Source: Planctomycetota bacterium
GTDB taxonomy: Bacteria > Planctomycetota > J058 > J103
Assembly: GCA_003694875.1 (NCBI GenBank)
Contig: RFJN01000458.1
Coordinates: 1 to 6,276, forward strand
Direction: 5' to 3'
DNA: 6,276 nucleotides
Made by a program: the position numbers and the translations under genes
Notes under the pieces: model-generated
The model's input: only the letters and a program-made list of their open reading frames with translations
Database searches by the model: none
Told to the model about the DNA's origin: nothing
Shown: one piece after another, positions 1 through 5,886 of the stretch
Position numbering within the stretch: position 1 is the first letter of the stretch
Layout of the letters: every line of letters starts with the position of its first letter

Positions 1-125
1 AATCCCCGCAGCGCCACCGCCACCGCGCGGCGCACACGCAGCCGCCTCGCCGCCCGCCGCAGCGCCCGCTCGACAAGCACCGCGTCGGGCACCGGCGCCC
101 GCTGCCGCCCGCGCTCACCGGCCAC
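1..125 (-). CDS. partial CDS, N-terminus of an unrecognised, probably membrane-bound protein
   Basis: Only the first 41 codons are visible; the gene continues beyond the left edge. The proposed start is GTG at 125-123, about 10 nt after a GGAG, and it overlaps the end of the YdjY-domain gene by 11 nt. The frame is open to the edge and its third codon positions are almost all G or C, as in the real genes here, which is why I prefer it to the GTG at 118 that overlaps the upstream stop in another frame. The visible peptide begins MAGERGRQRAPVPDAV and then becomes an Arg/Ala/Leu-rich amphipathic stretch (residues 15-35) followed by small hydrophobic residues. That pattern fits a cytoplasmic N-terminus leading into a first membrane helix, but this is inference. 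No family can be named. The overlap suggests it belongs to the glyA-YdjY transcription unit. Confidence 0.45.
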   Translation of the reverse strand, partial: MAGERGRQRAPVPDAVLVERALRRAARRLRVRRAVAVALRG

Positions 126-963
126 CGCGCTCTCGCTCCGCGTTCGCGGGGCTCGGTAGCGCGAGCGGCCGCGCGGTCAGCGTGACCGCGGTCCCTCGCG
201 CCGGCACCCGCTCGGGGTAGGCGACGTAGCGTTCGTCACCGGGCAGAATGCGCACCACCTCCGGCCGCTCGAAGGTGGGCACGATGATCGGCACGTCCCC
301 GCCCACGAGCAGCGGATTGTCGAGCACCGCGTCGGGATCGTGGTAGACCGCGATCAGCCCCCCCGAAACGTCGGCGGCGAGCGTCCGGCCGCCGCGCTCG
401 CCCTGCCCGCTGCTGCCGCGCACAAACCGCGAGCCGGTGAACGCCCAGCCGACCTCGGGCATGGTGGAGCGCGCGAACAGGTCGTACAGCAGCGACTCCA
501 CGGGTGCGGTCTGTTCGACGCCGTGCTCGTCACGCCACCTCGCGGTGATGCGCAGGCGCGGGGCGCGCAGCGGTCGCGGATCGCCGCGCGCCTGCAGCTC
601 GTTGTCGGGCTCCAGACCGAGCAGGATCAGCCCGAGCATGAGGTGTTCGGCGCTGCACTCGGTGGCGATCAGCGTCTCGTGCAGCTTGCCCTCCTGGGTG
701 CTGAGCAGGTACTCGAGCGCCACGCGCGGGCTCGTCACCACGAACCAGCCGCGGATCTGCAGCGTGCGCGCGGCGGGATCGATCCGCAGACCCGGAAGCT
801 CGACCACGCGCGGGGTGACCGTGGGCGCGGCGGGGCGGTCGCGCTCGGGCGAGGCGTGCGCACTCGCCGCGGCGAGCAACAGCAGCAGGCACGCCGCCGA
901 TGCGGGCGCGCGAGGACGCGCCCGGCGTGGCGGTGCACTGCGGCGGCAGCAGCGGCGGTTCAC
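115..963 (-). CDS. exported YdjY-domain protein of unknown function
   Basis: The 282-residue product begins with an Arg-rich N-terminus (residues 1-19) followed by a hydrophobic core of Leu and Ala (about 25-33) and a likely signal peptidase site near AHA-S (residues 36-38), so export across the inner membrane is likely. The mature part carries the pattern I associate with YdjY-like proteins: an 'ID..ART..I.G' strand at about 61-72, then LEYLLSTQEGKLHETLI (83-99) with the characteristic HET, and a 'GLILLGLEP' segment (111-119). A second half (170-265) contains WAFTGSRFV and a Gly/Val-rich strand region. No catalytic residues are known for this family, so I assign no reaction. The start is the GTG whose last two bases belong to the glyA stop (GTGA overlap, 963-960), which implies translational coupling to glyA. 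The hydrophobic signal has no suitably placed lipobox cysteine: Cys25 precedes the core. Family assignment is from memory of the motif and moderately sure. Confidence 0.8.
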   Translation of the reverse strand: MNRRCCRRSAPPRRARPRAPASAACLLLLLAAASAHASPERDRPAAPTVTPRVVELPGLRIDPAARTLQIRGWFVVTSPRVALEYLLSTQEGKLHETLIATECSAEHLMLGLILLGLEPDNELQARGDPRPLRAPRLRITARWRDEHGVEQTAPVESLLYDLFARSTMPEVGWAFTGSRFVRGSSGQGERGGRTLAADVSGGLIAVYHDPDAVLDNPLLVGGDVPIIVPTFERPEVVRILPGDERYVAYPERVPARGTAVTLTARPLALPSPANAERERGGR

Positions 964-2261
964 GAGACCGGTGCCTCTTCGAGATAGCTCTCGGCGATCG
1001 GATGGGCGGCGGCGAAGCGTGCCACCTCGGCGCGCACGCGCTCGGCGCGCTCGGTGTCCTCCGGTGCCTCGAGCACCGTGGCGATCCAGTCGGCGATCCT
1101 CTGCATGTCGTCCACGTCCATGCCGCGGCTCGCCACCGTGGGCGTTCCGATCCGGATCCCGCTCGTGACGAAGGGGGTCTCGGGGTCGTAGGGAATCAGG
1201 TTCTTGTTGCAGATGATGCCGGCGCGCTCGAGCGCGGCCTCGGCCACCTTGCCGGTGAGACCACGCGGCCGCAGATCGAGCAGGAACAGGTGGTTGTCGG
1301 TGCCGCCGCTCACGATCCGGAAGCCGTGCCGATCGAGCGCGGCGGCGAGCGCGGCGGCGGTCTCGACGATCCGCCGCTGGTAGCGGGCGAACGATTCGGT
1401 GAGCGCCTCGCGGAACGCGACCGCACGCGCCGCGATCTGGTGGCACAGCGGCCCGCCCTGCAGCCCCGGCATGACGGCGCGGTCGATCGCCTTCGCGAAC
1501 TTCTCGCGGCACAGGATCATGCCGCCGCGCGGACCGCGCAGGGTCTTGTGCGTGGTGGTGGTCACGAAATCGGCATGCGGCAACGGGCTCGGGTGCAGGC
1601 CGGTGGCGACGAGCCCCGCGATGTGCGCGATGTCGGCGAGCAGCAGCGCCCCCACCTCCTCGGCGATGCGGGCGAAGGCGGCGAAGTCGATCACGCGCGA
1701 GTACGCGCTCGCGCCCGCGATGATGAGCTTCGGCCGGCAGCGGCGCGCGATCTCGGCGATCGCGTCGTAGTCGAGCCGTTCGGTCTCGCGGTCGACGCCG
1801 TACGAGACGATCCGGTACAGCTTGCCGGCGAGGTTGAGCCGGTGGCCGTGCGAGAGGTGGCCCCCCTGGCTGAGGTCCATGGACAGGATCGTGTCGCCGG
1901 GCTCGAGCACCGCGAGCTGCACCGCCTGGTTGGCCTGGCTGCCGGAGTGCGGCTGCACGTTGACGTGCTCGGCGCCGGGAAACAGCTCGCGGGCGCGCTG
2001 CTGCGCGAGCCGTTCGGCACGGTCGACGTGTTCGCAGCCGGCGTAGTAGCGGCGGCCGGGATAGCCCTCGGCGTACTTGTTGGTGAAGATCGAGCCGCTC
2101 GCGCGCAGCACCGCCGCGCTCACGGTGTTCTCGGAGGCGATGAGGTTGATCTGCTCGGTCTGCCGCCGCCGCTCGTCGGCGAGAATCTGCGCCATGGCGG
2201 GATCGACCGCGGCGAGCACCGCGTCGGCTCGCTGACCGTCCCGCTGCACCGTGTCGTCCAT
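960..2261 (-). CDS. glyA: serine hydroxymethyltransferase
   Basis: This cytoplasmic PLP enzyme interconverts serine plus tetrahydrofolate with glycine plus 5,10-methylenetetrahydrofolate, the main source of one-carbon units. The 433-residue product shows the family hallmarks in order: LIASEN (40-45), NKYAEGYPGRRYYAGC (61-76), the HSGSQAN cofactor/folate segment (105-111), DIAHIAGL (210-217) with the Asp and His that contact PLP, and TTTTHKTLRGPRGG (234-247), where Lys239 should form the Schiff base. It is slightly longer than the E. coli enzyme (417 residues), mostly through a 15-20 residue N-terminal extension. I chose the ATG at 2261 because a strong GAGGAGG lies a few bases upstream and homology starts soon after; the same frame is open further upstream, but that part overlaps the selenoprotein gene. 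Its TGA stop overlaps the next gene's GTG by four bases. A strong hairpin lies only 31 nt upstream of the ATG. Confidence 0.98.
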   Translation of the reverse strand: MDDTVQRDGQRADAVLAAVDPAMAQILADERRRQTEQINLIASENTVSAAVLRASGSIFTNKYAEGYPGRRYYAGCEHVDRAERLAQQRARELFPGAEHVNVQPHSGSQANQAVQLAVLEPGDTILSMDLSQGGHLSHGHRLNLAGKLYRIVSYGVDRETERLDYDAIAEIARRCRPKLIIAGASAYSRVIDFAAFARIAEEVGALLLADIAHIAGLVATGLHPSPLPHADFVTTTTHKTLRGPRGGMILCREKFAKAIDRAVMPGLQGGPLCHQIAARAVAFREALTESFARYQRRIVETAAALAAALDRHGFRIVSGGTDNHLFLLDLRPRGLTGKVAEAALERAGIICNKNLIPYDPETPFVTSGIRIGTPTVASRGMDVDDMQRIADWIATVLEAPEDTERAERVRAEVARFAAAHPIAESYLEEAPVS

Positions 2262-2267
2262 GCCCTG

Positions 2268-2274
2268 CCTCCTC
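2268..2274 (-). promoter_or_regulatory. ribosome binding site of glyA
   Basis: A GAGGAGG sequence sits about 6 nt before the ATG at 2261 on the minus strand. It decides the glyA start in favour of this ATG over upstream in-frame codons that would run into the selenoprotein gene. Confidence 0.8.
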
Positions 2275-2282
2275 GCCGCCGG

Positions 2283-2293
2283 GTATGCGATAC
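2283..2293. repeat. small inverted repeat GTAT-GCG-ATAC
   Basis: Four-base arms with a 3-nt spacer lie directly beside the larger hairpin, between it and the glyA ribosome binding site. It is too short to interpret alone. It may be part of the same leader structure or due to chance. Confidence 0.35.
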
Positions 2294-2326
2294 ACCGCCT
2301 GCGCAACCGCGGTTCCGCAGGCGGTG
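2293..2326. repeat. strong inverted repeat between the selenoprotein gene and glyA
   Basis: Two perfect 11-bp arms, CACCGCCTGCG (2293-2303) and CGCAGGCGGTG (2316-2326), flank a 12-nt centre. That centre contains the palindrome AACCGCGGTT with one C-C mismatch on either side. It would form a very stable hairpin on either strand. There is no T-run after it on the minus strand, so it is not a classical intrinsic terminator. It lies 27 nt after the selenoprotein stop and 31 nt before the glyA ATG. It could be a Rho-assisted or mRNA-stabilising hairpin, a glyA leader structure, or a dispersed REP-type palindrome; the sequence alone does not decide. Confidence 0.75.
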
Positions 2327-2352
2327 GATCGTGGGTTGGATCGGAAGCGCGA

Positions 2353-2580
2353 TCACGCTCCCACGTGCGGGGCGATCTCGGACCAGTCCGGGAATCGCCC
2401 GACTGCCTTCTTGGAGAAGACGAGCTTGCCGTCCACCTCCACCTCGAAGACGCCGCCACCGGACGGGATGAGCGTCAGCGACGAGACGGCGGTCTTCTTC
2501 TGCTTCAGGATCTTCTCGGCCAGGCTCACGGCCCGGGGCTCGTAGTTTCAAGCCGAGCAGTAGGTGATGCGGATCTGCAT
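2353..2580 (-). CDS. selW: SelW/Rdx-family selenoprotein with in-frame UGA (selenocysteine 11)
   Basis: Reading from ATG at 2580 gives 75 residues if the TGA at 2550-2548 is decoded as selenocysteine. The N-terminus is MQIRITYCSA-Sec-NYEPRAV: a first beta strand followed by a CxxU redox motif (Cys8, Sec11), as in eukaryotic and bacterial SelW. The rest keeps the SelT/SelW/SelH-type thioredoxin-like fold: an alpha helix (SLAEKILKQKK, 19-29), a strand around 33-39, GGGVFEVEVDGKLVFSKKAVGRFPDW (41-66) with the family's G-x-F-E-V...G-K-L-x-x-S-K-K...R-F-P signature, and a short C-terminal helix. The family is thought to act as small cytoplasmic thiol/selenol oxidoreductases; the substrate is unknown. 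AAAGGAGG lies 8 nt before the ATG, and only 4 nt separate the ATG from the preceding gene's stop. Neighbouring genes end in TGA, so TGA is a normal stop here and the reading must be local recoding. A Cys-to-stop mutation or sequencing error is the alternative, but the exact fit to CxxU makes it unlikely. The selA, selB, selC and selD genes needed are not in this window. Confidence 0.93.
2520..2536 (-). promoter_or_regulatory. candidate bacterial SECIS hairpin
   Basis: In the mRNA a hairpin CCGGGC-CGUGA-GCCUGG follows the UGA: a 6-bp stem (one G-U pair) and a 5-nt loop. The G at loop position 2 is the 19th base after the UGA. From what I recall of bacterial SECIS rules, this fits the required UGA-to-loop distance and the need for a G in the first two loop bases. 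SECIS elements are bound by SelB to deliver Sec-tRNA. Bacterial examples lie within the coding region just after the UGA, as here. The structure was found by eye, without energy calculation. Confidence 0.7.
2548..2550 (-). other. selenocysteine codon UGA (residue 11 of SelW-like protein)
   Basis: This in-frame TGA follows TGC TCG GCT and gives Cys-Ser-Ala-Sec, exactly where SelW proteins carry selenocysteine (or cysteine in Cys-containing homologues). The reading frame before and after it encodes conserved family sequence. Confidence 0.9.
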
Positions 2581-2584
2581 CGCT

Positions 2585-3523
2585 CTATCCTCCTTTCTGG
2601 GCTTCGGTTCCGTCTTCGGCCGAGCCCGACGCCAGCGCGTCGACGATCTCGGCCGCCCACGCCCGCAGCGCAGCCGGCGGGCTGCGGCGGGAGTGTACGC
2701 TCAGGATGAACAGGTCGCCGCCGCGCACGAACGCGGCCTCGAGCCGGGCGCCCCGACCGTCGGGGACCCACCACGCCTCGGCGCTCGGACCGCCGGCGCC
2801 GAGCGGGCCGTGGGCCGCCTGCGGCCAGCGCACGCGCAGCCGTGCCCGCCAGCGGCCCATGGCGTCGAGCGCCGCCGCCTCGCCGCGCGCGCCGCGCGCG
2901 CCCACCCGCTCGCCGCGCAGCGTGAGCTCCGCGCGCCGCTCGGGATCCCACAGCCGCAGATCGGCCTCGCGCTCCCCGACCGCCAGCACCACGCAGCGCT
3001 CGGGCACCTCGAGCGCATAGGGCGGCGGGGCGCCGTGGACGAAGCGGCGGGTCTCGCCGGCGGGCTGTACCTCGAGCGCCTCGCGCACCCGCGCGCGCAG
3101 AGTTTCGGCGGCAACCGGCCGGGGCAGCGTCGCCACGGGGCGGCCGCGCAGATCGACGATCAGCACCCCCTCGAACGCCCAGGCGGCCGGCACGCCGTGC
3201 CGGCGCAGCCACAGCTCGTCGGCGTCGAGCACCCGCGAGCGGCGGTGGCGCACAAACACGACGCGGTCGGCGATCTCGGCGAGCGCCGGGTCGCGACAGA
3301 GTGCGGCGGCCCAGTCGTCGTCGATCGCGCGCGGGAAACGACCGATGAAGACGACCACAGCACGCCCGAGCAGTGCGAGGTTCTCGCGCACCGGCCCGAG
3401 CCGCTGCTGCAGCGGCACGAGCGTCTCGACACCGGGTGCTGCCGTCGCCGCGGTCGCCGCGAGCAGCAGCGACAGCGCGAGTCGGTTCAGGATGCGCCTG
3501 CGGCCTGCTGCTCGAGCTTCCAC
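2585..3523 (-). CDS. exported protein with probable thioredoxin-like fold lacking CxxC
   Basis: The proposed 312-residue product has a signal peptide: Arg-rich residues 4-14, a hydrophobic core LALSLLLAATAATAA (15-29), and cleavage near Ala29. Residues about 45-150 read like a thioredoxin-type domain: a hydrophobic strand RAVVVFIG (54-61), a helix with WAAALC, a second strand RVVFVRHR (87-94), a Gly-Val-Pro at 110-112 in the position of the cis-proline loop, then strand-turn-strand GVLIVDLRGRPVATL and a helix. The usual CxxC after the first strand is replaced by GRFPRAIDD, so disulphide redox chemistry is not expected from that site. The C-terminal 160 residues are not recognised; they include an Ala/Arg-rich strand region and end in KGG. 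The start is GTG at 3523, with GAGGG 9 nt upstream; no ATG is available and this codon keeps the full signal peptide. It overlaps prfB by 37 nt and ends 4 nt before the selenoprotein ATG. The fold is my inference from pattern only. Confidence 0.75.
   Translation of the reverse strand: MEARAAGRRRILNRLALSLLLAATAATAAPGVETLVPLQQRLGPVRENLALLGRAVVVFIGRFPRAIDDDWAAALCRDPALAEIADRVVFVRHRRSRVLDADELWLRRHGVPAAWAFEGVLIVDLRGRPVATLPRPVAAETLRARVREALEVQPAGETRRFVHGAPPPYALEVPERCVVLAVGEREADLRLWDPERRAELTLRGERVGARGARGEAAALDAMGRWRARLRVRWPQAAHGPLGAGGPSAEAWWVPDGRGARLEAAFVRGGDLFILSVHSRRSPPAALRAWAAEIVDALASGSAEDGTEAQKGG
2589..2596 (-). promoter_or_regulatory. ribosome binding site of the selenoprotein gene
   Basis: AAAGGAGG lies 8 nt upstream of the ATG at 2580, inside the final codons (Lys-Gly-Gly) of the preceding gene. 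It fixes the start codon upstream of the UGA, which argues that the UGA is really translated and suggests coupling to the upstream gene. Confidence 0.85.
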
Positions 3524-4605
3524 GTCAGGTAGCCCTCGATGAAGCGGTCGATGTCGCCGTCGAGCACCTGCTGCGCGCTGCCGGTCTCGACCCCGGTCCG
3601 GTGGTCCTTGACGAGCGTGTACGGCTGCAGCACGTAGCTGCGGATCTGGTTGCCCCAGGCGATCTCGCCCTTGCTGTCGTAGGCGTTCTGCAGCTCGGCC
3701 TCGCGCTTGGCCTGCTCGAGCTGGTACAGCCGCGCCTTGAGCATCTGGAACGCCATGCGGCGGTTCTGGTGCTGGCTGCGCTCGTTCTGGCACTGCACGA
3801 CGATGCCGGTGGGCAGGTGGGTGATGCGAATCGCGGAGTCGGTCTTGTTGACGTGCTGCCCGCCCGCGCCGCCGGCGCGGTAGGTGTCGACCCGCAGGTC
3901 GGCGTCCCGGATCTCGATCTCGATATCGTCCTCGAGTTCGGGCATGACGTCGACGGCGGCGAAGGCGGTGTGCCGGCGCGCCTGGGCGTCGAAGGGCGAG
4001 ATGCGCACGAGCCGGTGCACCCCGAGCTCGCCGCGCAGCAGTCCGTAGGCCTGCTCGCCAATGATGCGCAGCGTCGCCTGGCGCACTCCCGCCTCCTCGC
4101 CCTCGACGACGTCGACGAGTTCGTGCTTCATGCCGTGCGCGTCCGCCCAGCGGCTGTACATGCGCACGAGCATCTGCGCCCAGTCGCAGGCGTCGGTGCC
4201 GCCCGCGCCGGCGTGCACGGTGAGGTAGGCGTTGGCCTGGTCGTGCTTGCCACTGAGCTTCGCCTGCAGCTCGATGCGTTCGAGCGCCTGCTCGAGCGGC
4301 TCGAGCGCCTCGCGAATCTCGCGCGCGGTCGCCTCGTCCTTCTCCTCGCGGGCGAGTTCGAGCAGCAGCTGCTGGTCCTCGAGCTGCTTGCGCAGCGCCA
4401 CGATGTCGCGCGTGGCCGAGCGCAGCCGCGACACCTGCTTGACCAGCTTCTGCGCCCGCTCGGGCTGTTCCCAGAAGTCGGGCGCCTGCATGGCCTGCTC
4501 GAGGCGTGCGAGTTCGGCACGCTTTTCGTCGATCTGCAGCCCGCGCCACAGCGGTTCGAGCCGCTGCTCGATCGCGGCAAGCCGTCTGTGCTCCTCTTCG
4601 AGCAT
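3487..4605 (-). CDS. prfB: peptide chain release factor 2
   Basis: The 372-residue cytoplasmic protein reads UAA and UGA stop codons and triggers peptide release on the ribosome. It has the helical N-terminal domain (about 1-115), the stop-codon recognition tripeptide SPF at 203-205, and the catalytic GGQ at 248-250 within YRAGGAGGQHVNKTDSA. The residue four before the GGQ is Ala244, matching the Ala found in most bacteria rather than the Thr of E. coli K-12. Many prfB genes contain a programmed +1 frameshift with an internal UGA near codon 26. Here the matching region reads RGLQIDEK without any stop or shift, so this self-regulation is absent. Start is ATG at 4605 with GGAG 11 nt upstream; the frame is open much further upstream but that overlaps the protease gene and lacks homology. 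Stop TGA. lysS, a common neighbour in E. coli, is not here; the downstream genes encode the thioredoxin-like protein and the selenoprotein. Confidence 0.98.
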   Translation of the reverse strand: MLEEEHRRLAAIEQRLEPLWRGLQIDEKRAELARLEQAMQAPDFWEQPERAQKLVKQVSRLRSATRDIVALRKQLEDQQLLLELAREEKDEATAREIREALEPLEQALERIELQAKLSGKHDQANAYLTVHAGAGGTDACDWAQMLVRMYSRWADAHGMKHELVDVVEGEEAGVRQATLRIIGEQAYGLLRGELGVHRLVRISPFDAQARRHTAFAAVDVMPELEDDIEIEIRDADLRVDTYRAGGAGGQHVNKTDSAIRITHLPTGIVVQCQNERSQHQNRRMAFQMLKARLYQLEQAKREAELQNAYDSKGEIAWGNQIRSYVLQPYTLVKDHRTGVETGSAQQVLDGDIDRFIEGYLTWKLEQQAAGAS

Positions 4606-4673
4606 GCCCGTCGGTGCTCCATCTCGGGGTGTACGAACGAACGGCGCCGGCTGCGCGACGCTCCGGCTCCACT
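4606..4673. other. short intergenic gap between protease gene and prfB
   Basis: This 68-nt gap holds the weak prfB ribosome binding site (GGAG, 4617-4620). A possible 5-bp stem (GCCGG/CCGGC) lies around 4646-4667 with no T-run. I see no clear promoter. prfB may be co-transcribed with the protease gene or have its own promoter here. Confidence 0.5.
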
Positions 4674-5366
4674 CTACCAGAACACCCACTGCCGCGTCAG
4701 CAGCACGTGGCCTCCGAGCAGCGCGTTGGTGACCCCGTGCGCGACGATGCACGCCCCGAGGCTGCGGGTGCGCCACAGAAGCGCCCCGTAGATCAGCCCG
4801 GTGACGGTGGCGGTGAGCCACTCCGAGTGCACCCCGACCCCGAAGGCGACCGAGCTGATCAGCAGCGCACGCACATCGGGCTGGCCCACGGGCACGCGCG
4901 TGAAGACCGGATCGATCGTCCAGCGCCACAGGAAGTCGCGCCAGAACAGTTCCTCCATGACGGGCACGAGCAGGCTCGCGCCCGCCCAGCGCACCGCGAT
5001 GAAGCCCCACAGCGCCGGCCCGCCCTCGAAGTGCGCGAACGGATCGAACACGAGCCGTTGCGGCCGGGGATAGGACAGCAGTCGCTCCATGCCGACCCAC
5101 TGCACGAACACGAGCGCGCCGACGAACGCTCCGAGCCCGAGGTGACTCCAGCGAATCGGGGTGTAGTGGCGCCACAGCGCAGCGATCAGCGCCGCCACGA
5201 CGATCGTCTTGGCCACGTAGCTCGCCGGATAGAGCGACGGCCAGCGGCCGCCCACCCACGTGAACGCGAGGAACAGGCCCATGGGCAGCAGGTAGGCCGC
5301 CCACACCGGCGCCGGTACCCGCGTCGCGTCCCGCTCCGGCTGCGTCTCCCCGTCCCCGGCCGCCAC
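4674..5366 (-). CDS. CPBP-family intramembrane protease (CAAX protease-related)
   Basis: This integral membrane protein has the three conserved CPBP (Abi/CAAX protease) motifs. Numbered from the proposed start these are EExxxR (Glu138, Glu139, Arg143, in VMEELFWRDF), a His in a hydrophobic helix (His180, VGVHSEW), and HxxxN (His210, Asn214, in AHGVTNALLG). These residues form the glutamate/histidine site of this protease class. Hydrophobic segments lie at about 21-37, 50-65, 75-92, 120-137, 165-180, 184-198 and 203-218. The overall form resembles the CAAX protease-related proteins found with exosortase/PEP-CTERM systems, but no such partner genes are visible. The substrate is unknown. The start is uncertain: GTG at 5366 (230 residues, purine-rich stretch upstream) is preferred; GTG at 5441 would add 25 residues, and GTG at 5306 would be the shortest form that keeps all helices. 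Stop is TAG. Confidence 0.9.
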   Translation of the reverse strand: MAAGDGETQPERDATRVPAPVWAAYLLPMGLFLAFTWVGGRWPSLYPASYVAKTIVVAALIAALWRHYTPIRWSHLGLGAFVGALVFVQWVGMERLLSYPRPQRLVFDPFAHFEGGPALWGFIAVRWAGASLLVPVMEELFWRDFLWRWTIDPVFTRVPVGQPDVRALLISSVAFGVGVHSEWLTATVTGLIYGALLWRTRSLGACIVAHGVTNALLGGHVLLTRQWVFW

Positions 5367-5426
5367 CCGCTCCGTCCCCCACCGGCTCCCGTCTGCGAAC
5401 GCGCTTGTGGTCGGCCCCCACGATAT

Positions 5427-5443
5427 CGGTGTCTCTGACACCG
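5427..5443. repeat. perfect inverted repeat near the protease start
   Basis: Seven-base arms CGGTGTC and GACACCG flank the 3-nt centre TCT. It overlaps one candidate start codon of the protease gene (GTG at 5441) and lies about 60 nt upstream of the preferred one. It could be an operator, a leader hairpin or a dispersed palindromic repeat; its role is unknown. Confidence 0.5.
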
Positions 5444-5770
5444 CACCGACCGCGTGCCCCCGAAAGACCGAGCCACGCGGACACGCGCGGTGACCCGGCG
5501 TCCGGGGCAGCGCGCAGCGAGGGGCGCGGCCGACCGCAGAACGCGACATCGGCCGGCGGGCCCGAACGCGGCCCCGGACAGCCGGCGTACCCGCAGCTGC
5601 CAGACGCCCCTCTCACGGCTCTCGCCGCCGCCCGGATTTCGGCACGGTTCCGAGTTCCGGCCCGCGCGAACCGCAGGTGACGAGTGACCGCGCCCTTTCG
5701 CCCCCCGCAGCGCGGCGCGATGTCCAGCATGGGCGGTCGCCTGCGACCGGTACGCCCGCCGCCCCCTCCG
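5444..5770. other. non-coding stretch upstream of the protease gene, no recognisable feature
   Basis: About 330 nt of very GC-rich sequence with several open frames, none with a recognisable protein, a good ribosome binding site or a consistent codon pattern. I see no clear promoter, tRNA or terminator. The promoter for the leftward genes must lie here or further right. Confidence 0.5.
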
Positions 5771-5776
5771 CGCGGG

Positions 5777-5785
5777 TGTGGACAA
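5777..5785 (-). promoter_or_regulatory. DnaA box TTGTCCACA
   Basis: Exact copy of the nonamer repeated three times in this region, all in the same orientation. It differs from the E. coli consensus TTATCCACA at one position. Confidence 0.7.
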
Positions 5786-5875
5786 CCTACGGGGATCGCG
5801 CCCGCCGGGCCCGAAATCGCCTCCGCATGCCGCATCCTTGAGCCGGACGCGGTGCAACCAGCCCGTGTCGCGGCG

Positions 5876-5884
5876 TGTGGACGC
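5876..5884 (-). promoter_or_regulatory. imperfect DnaA box
   Basis: The plus strand reads TGTGGACGC, matching the perfect boxes at seven of nine positions. It starts exactly 11 nt before the next perfect box in the same orientation, so two DnaA molecules could sit about one helical turn apart. Confidence 0.45.
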
Positions 5885-5886
5885 AC

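Noticed and set aside
900..2471. A 523-codon open frame on the plus strand
   Set aside because: It runs antisense to glyA, whose protein matches the serine hydroxymethyltransferase family throughout. Long antisense frames are expected in such GC-rich genes.
2120..2551. A 143-codon minus-strand open frame covering the region after the UGA
   Set aside because: It is in a different frame from the SelW-like sequence and crosses into glyA. It shows no family sequence of its own, while the UGA-containing frame does.
2353..2580. The UGA-containing gene as a pseudogene
   Set aside because: Frame, ribosome binding site and conserved residues are intact on both sides of the UGA, the UGA sits exactly at the known Sec position, and a SECIS-like hairpin follows.
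3373..4791. A 472-codon open frame on the plus strand
   Set aside because: It is antisense to prfB, which has SPF and GGQ motifs. The translation is low-complexity and matches no family I recognise.
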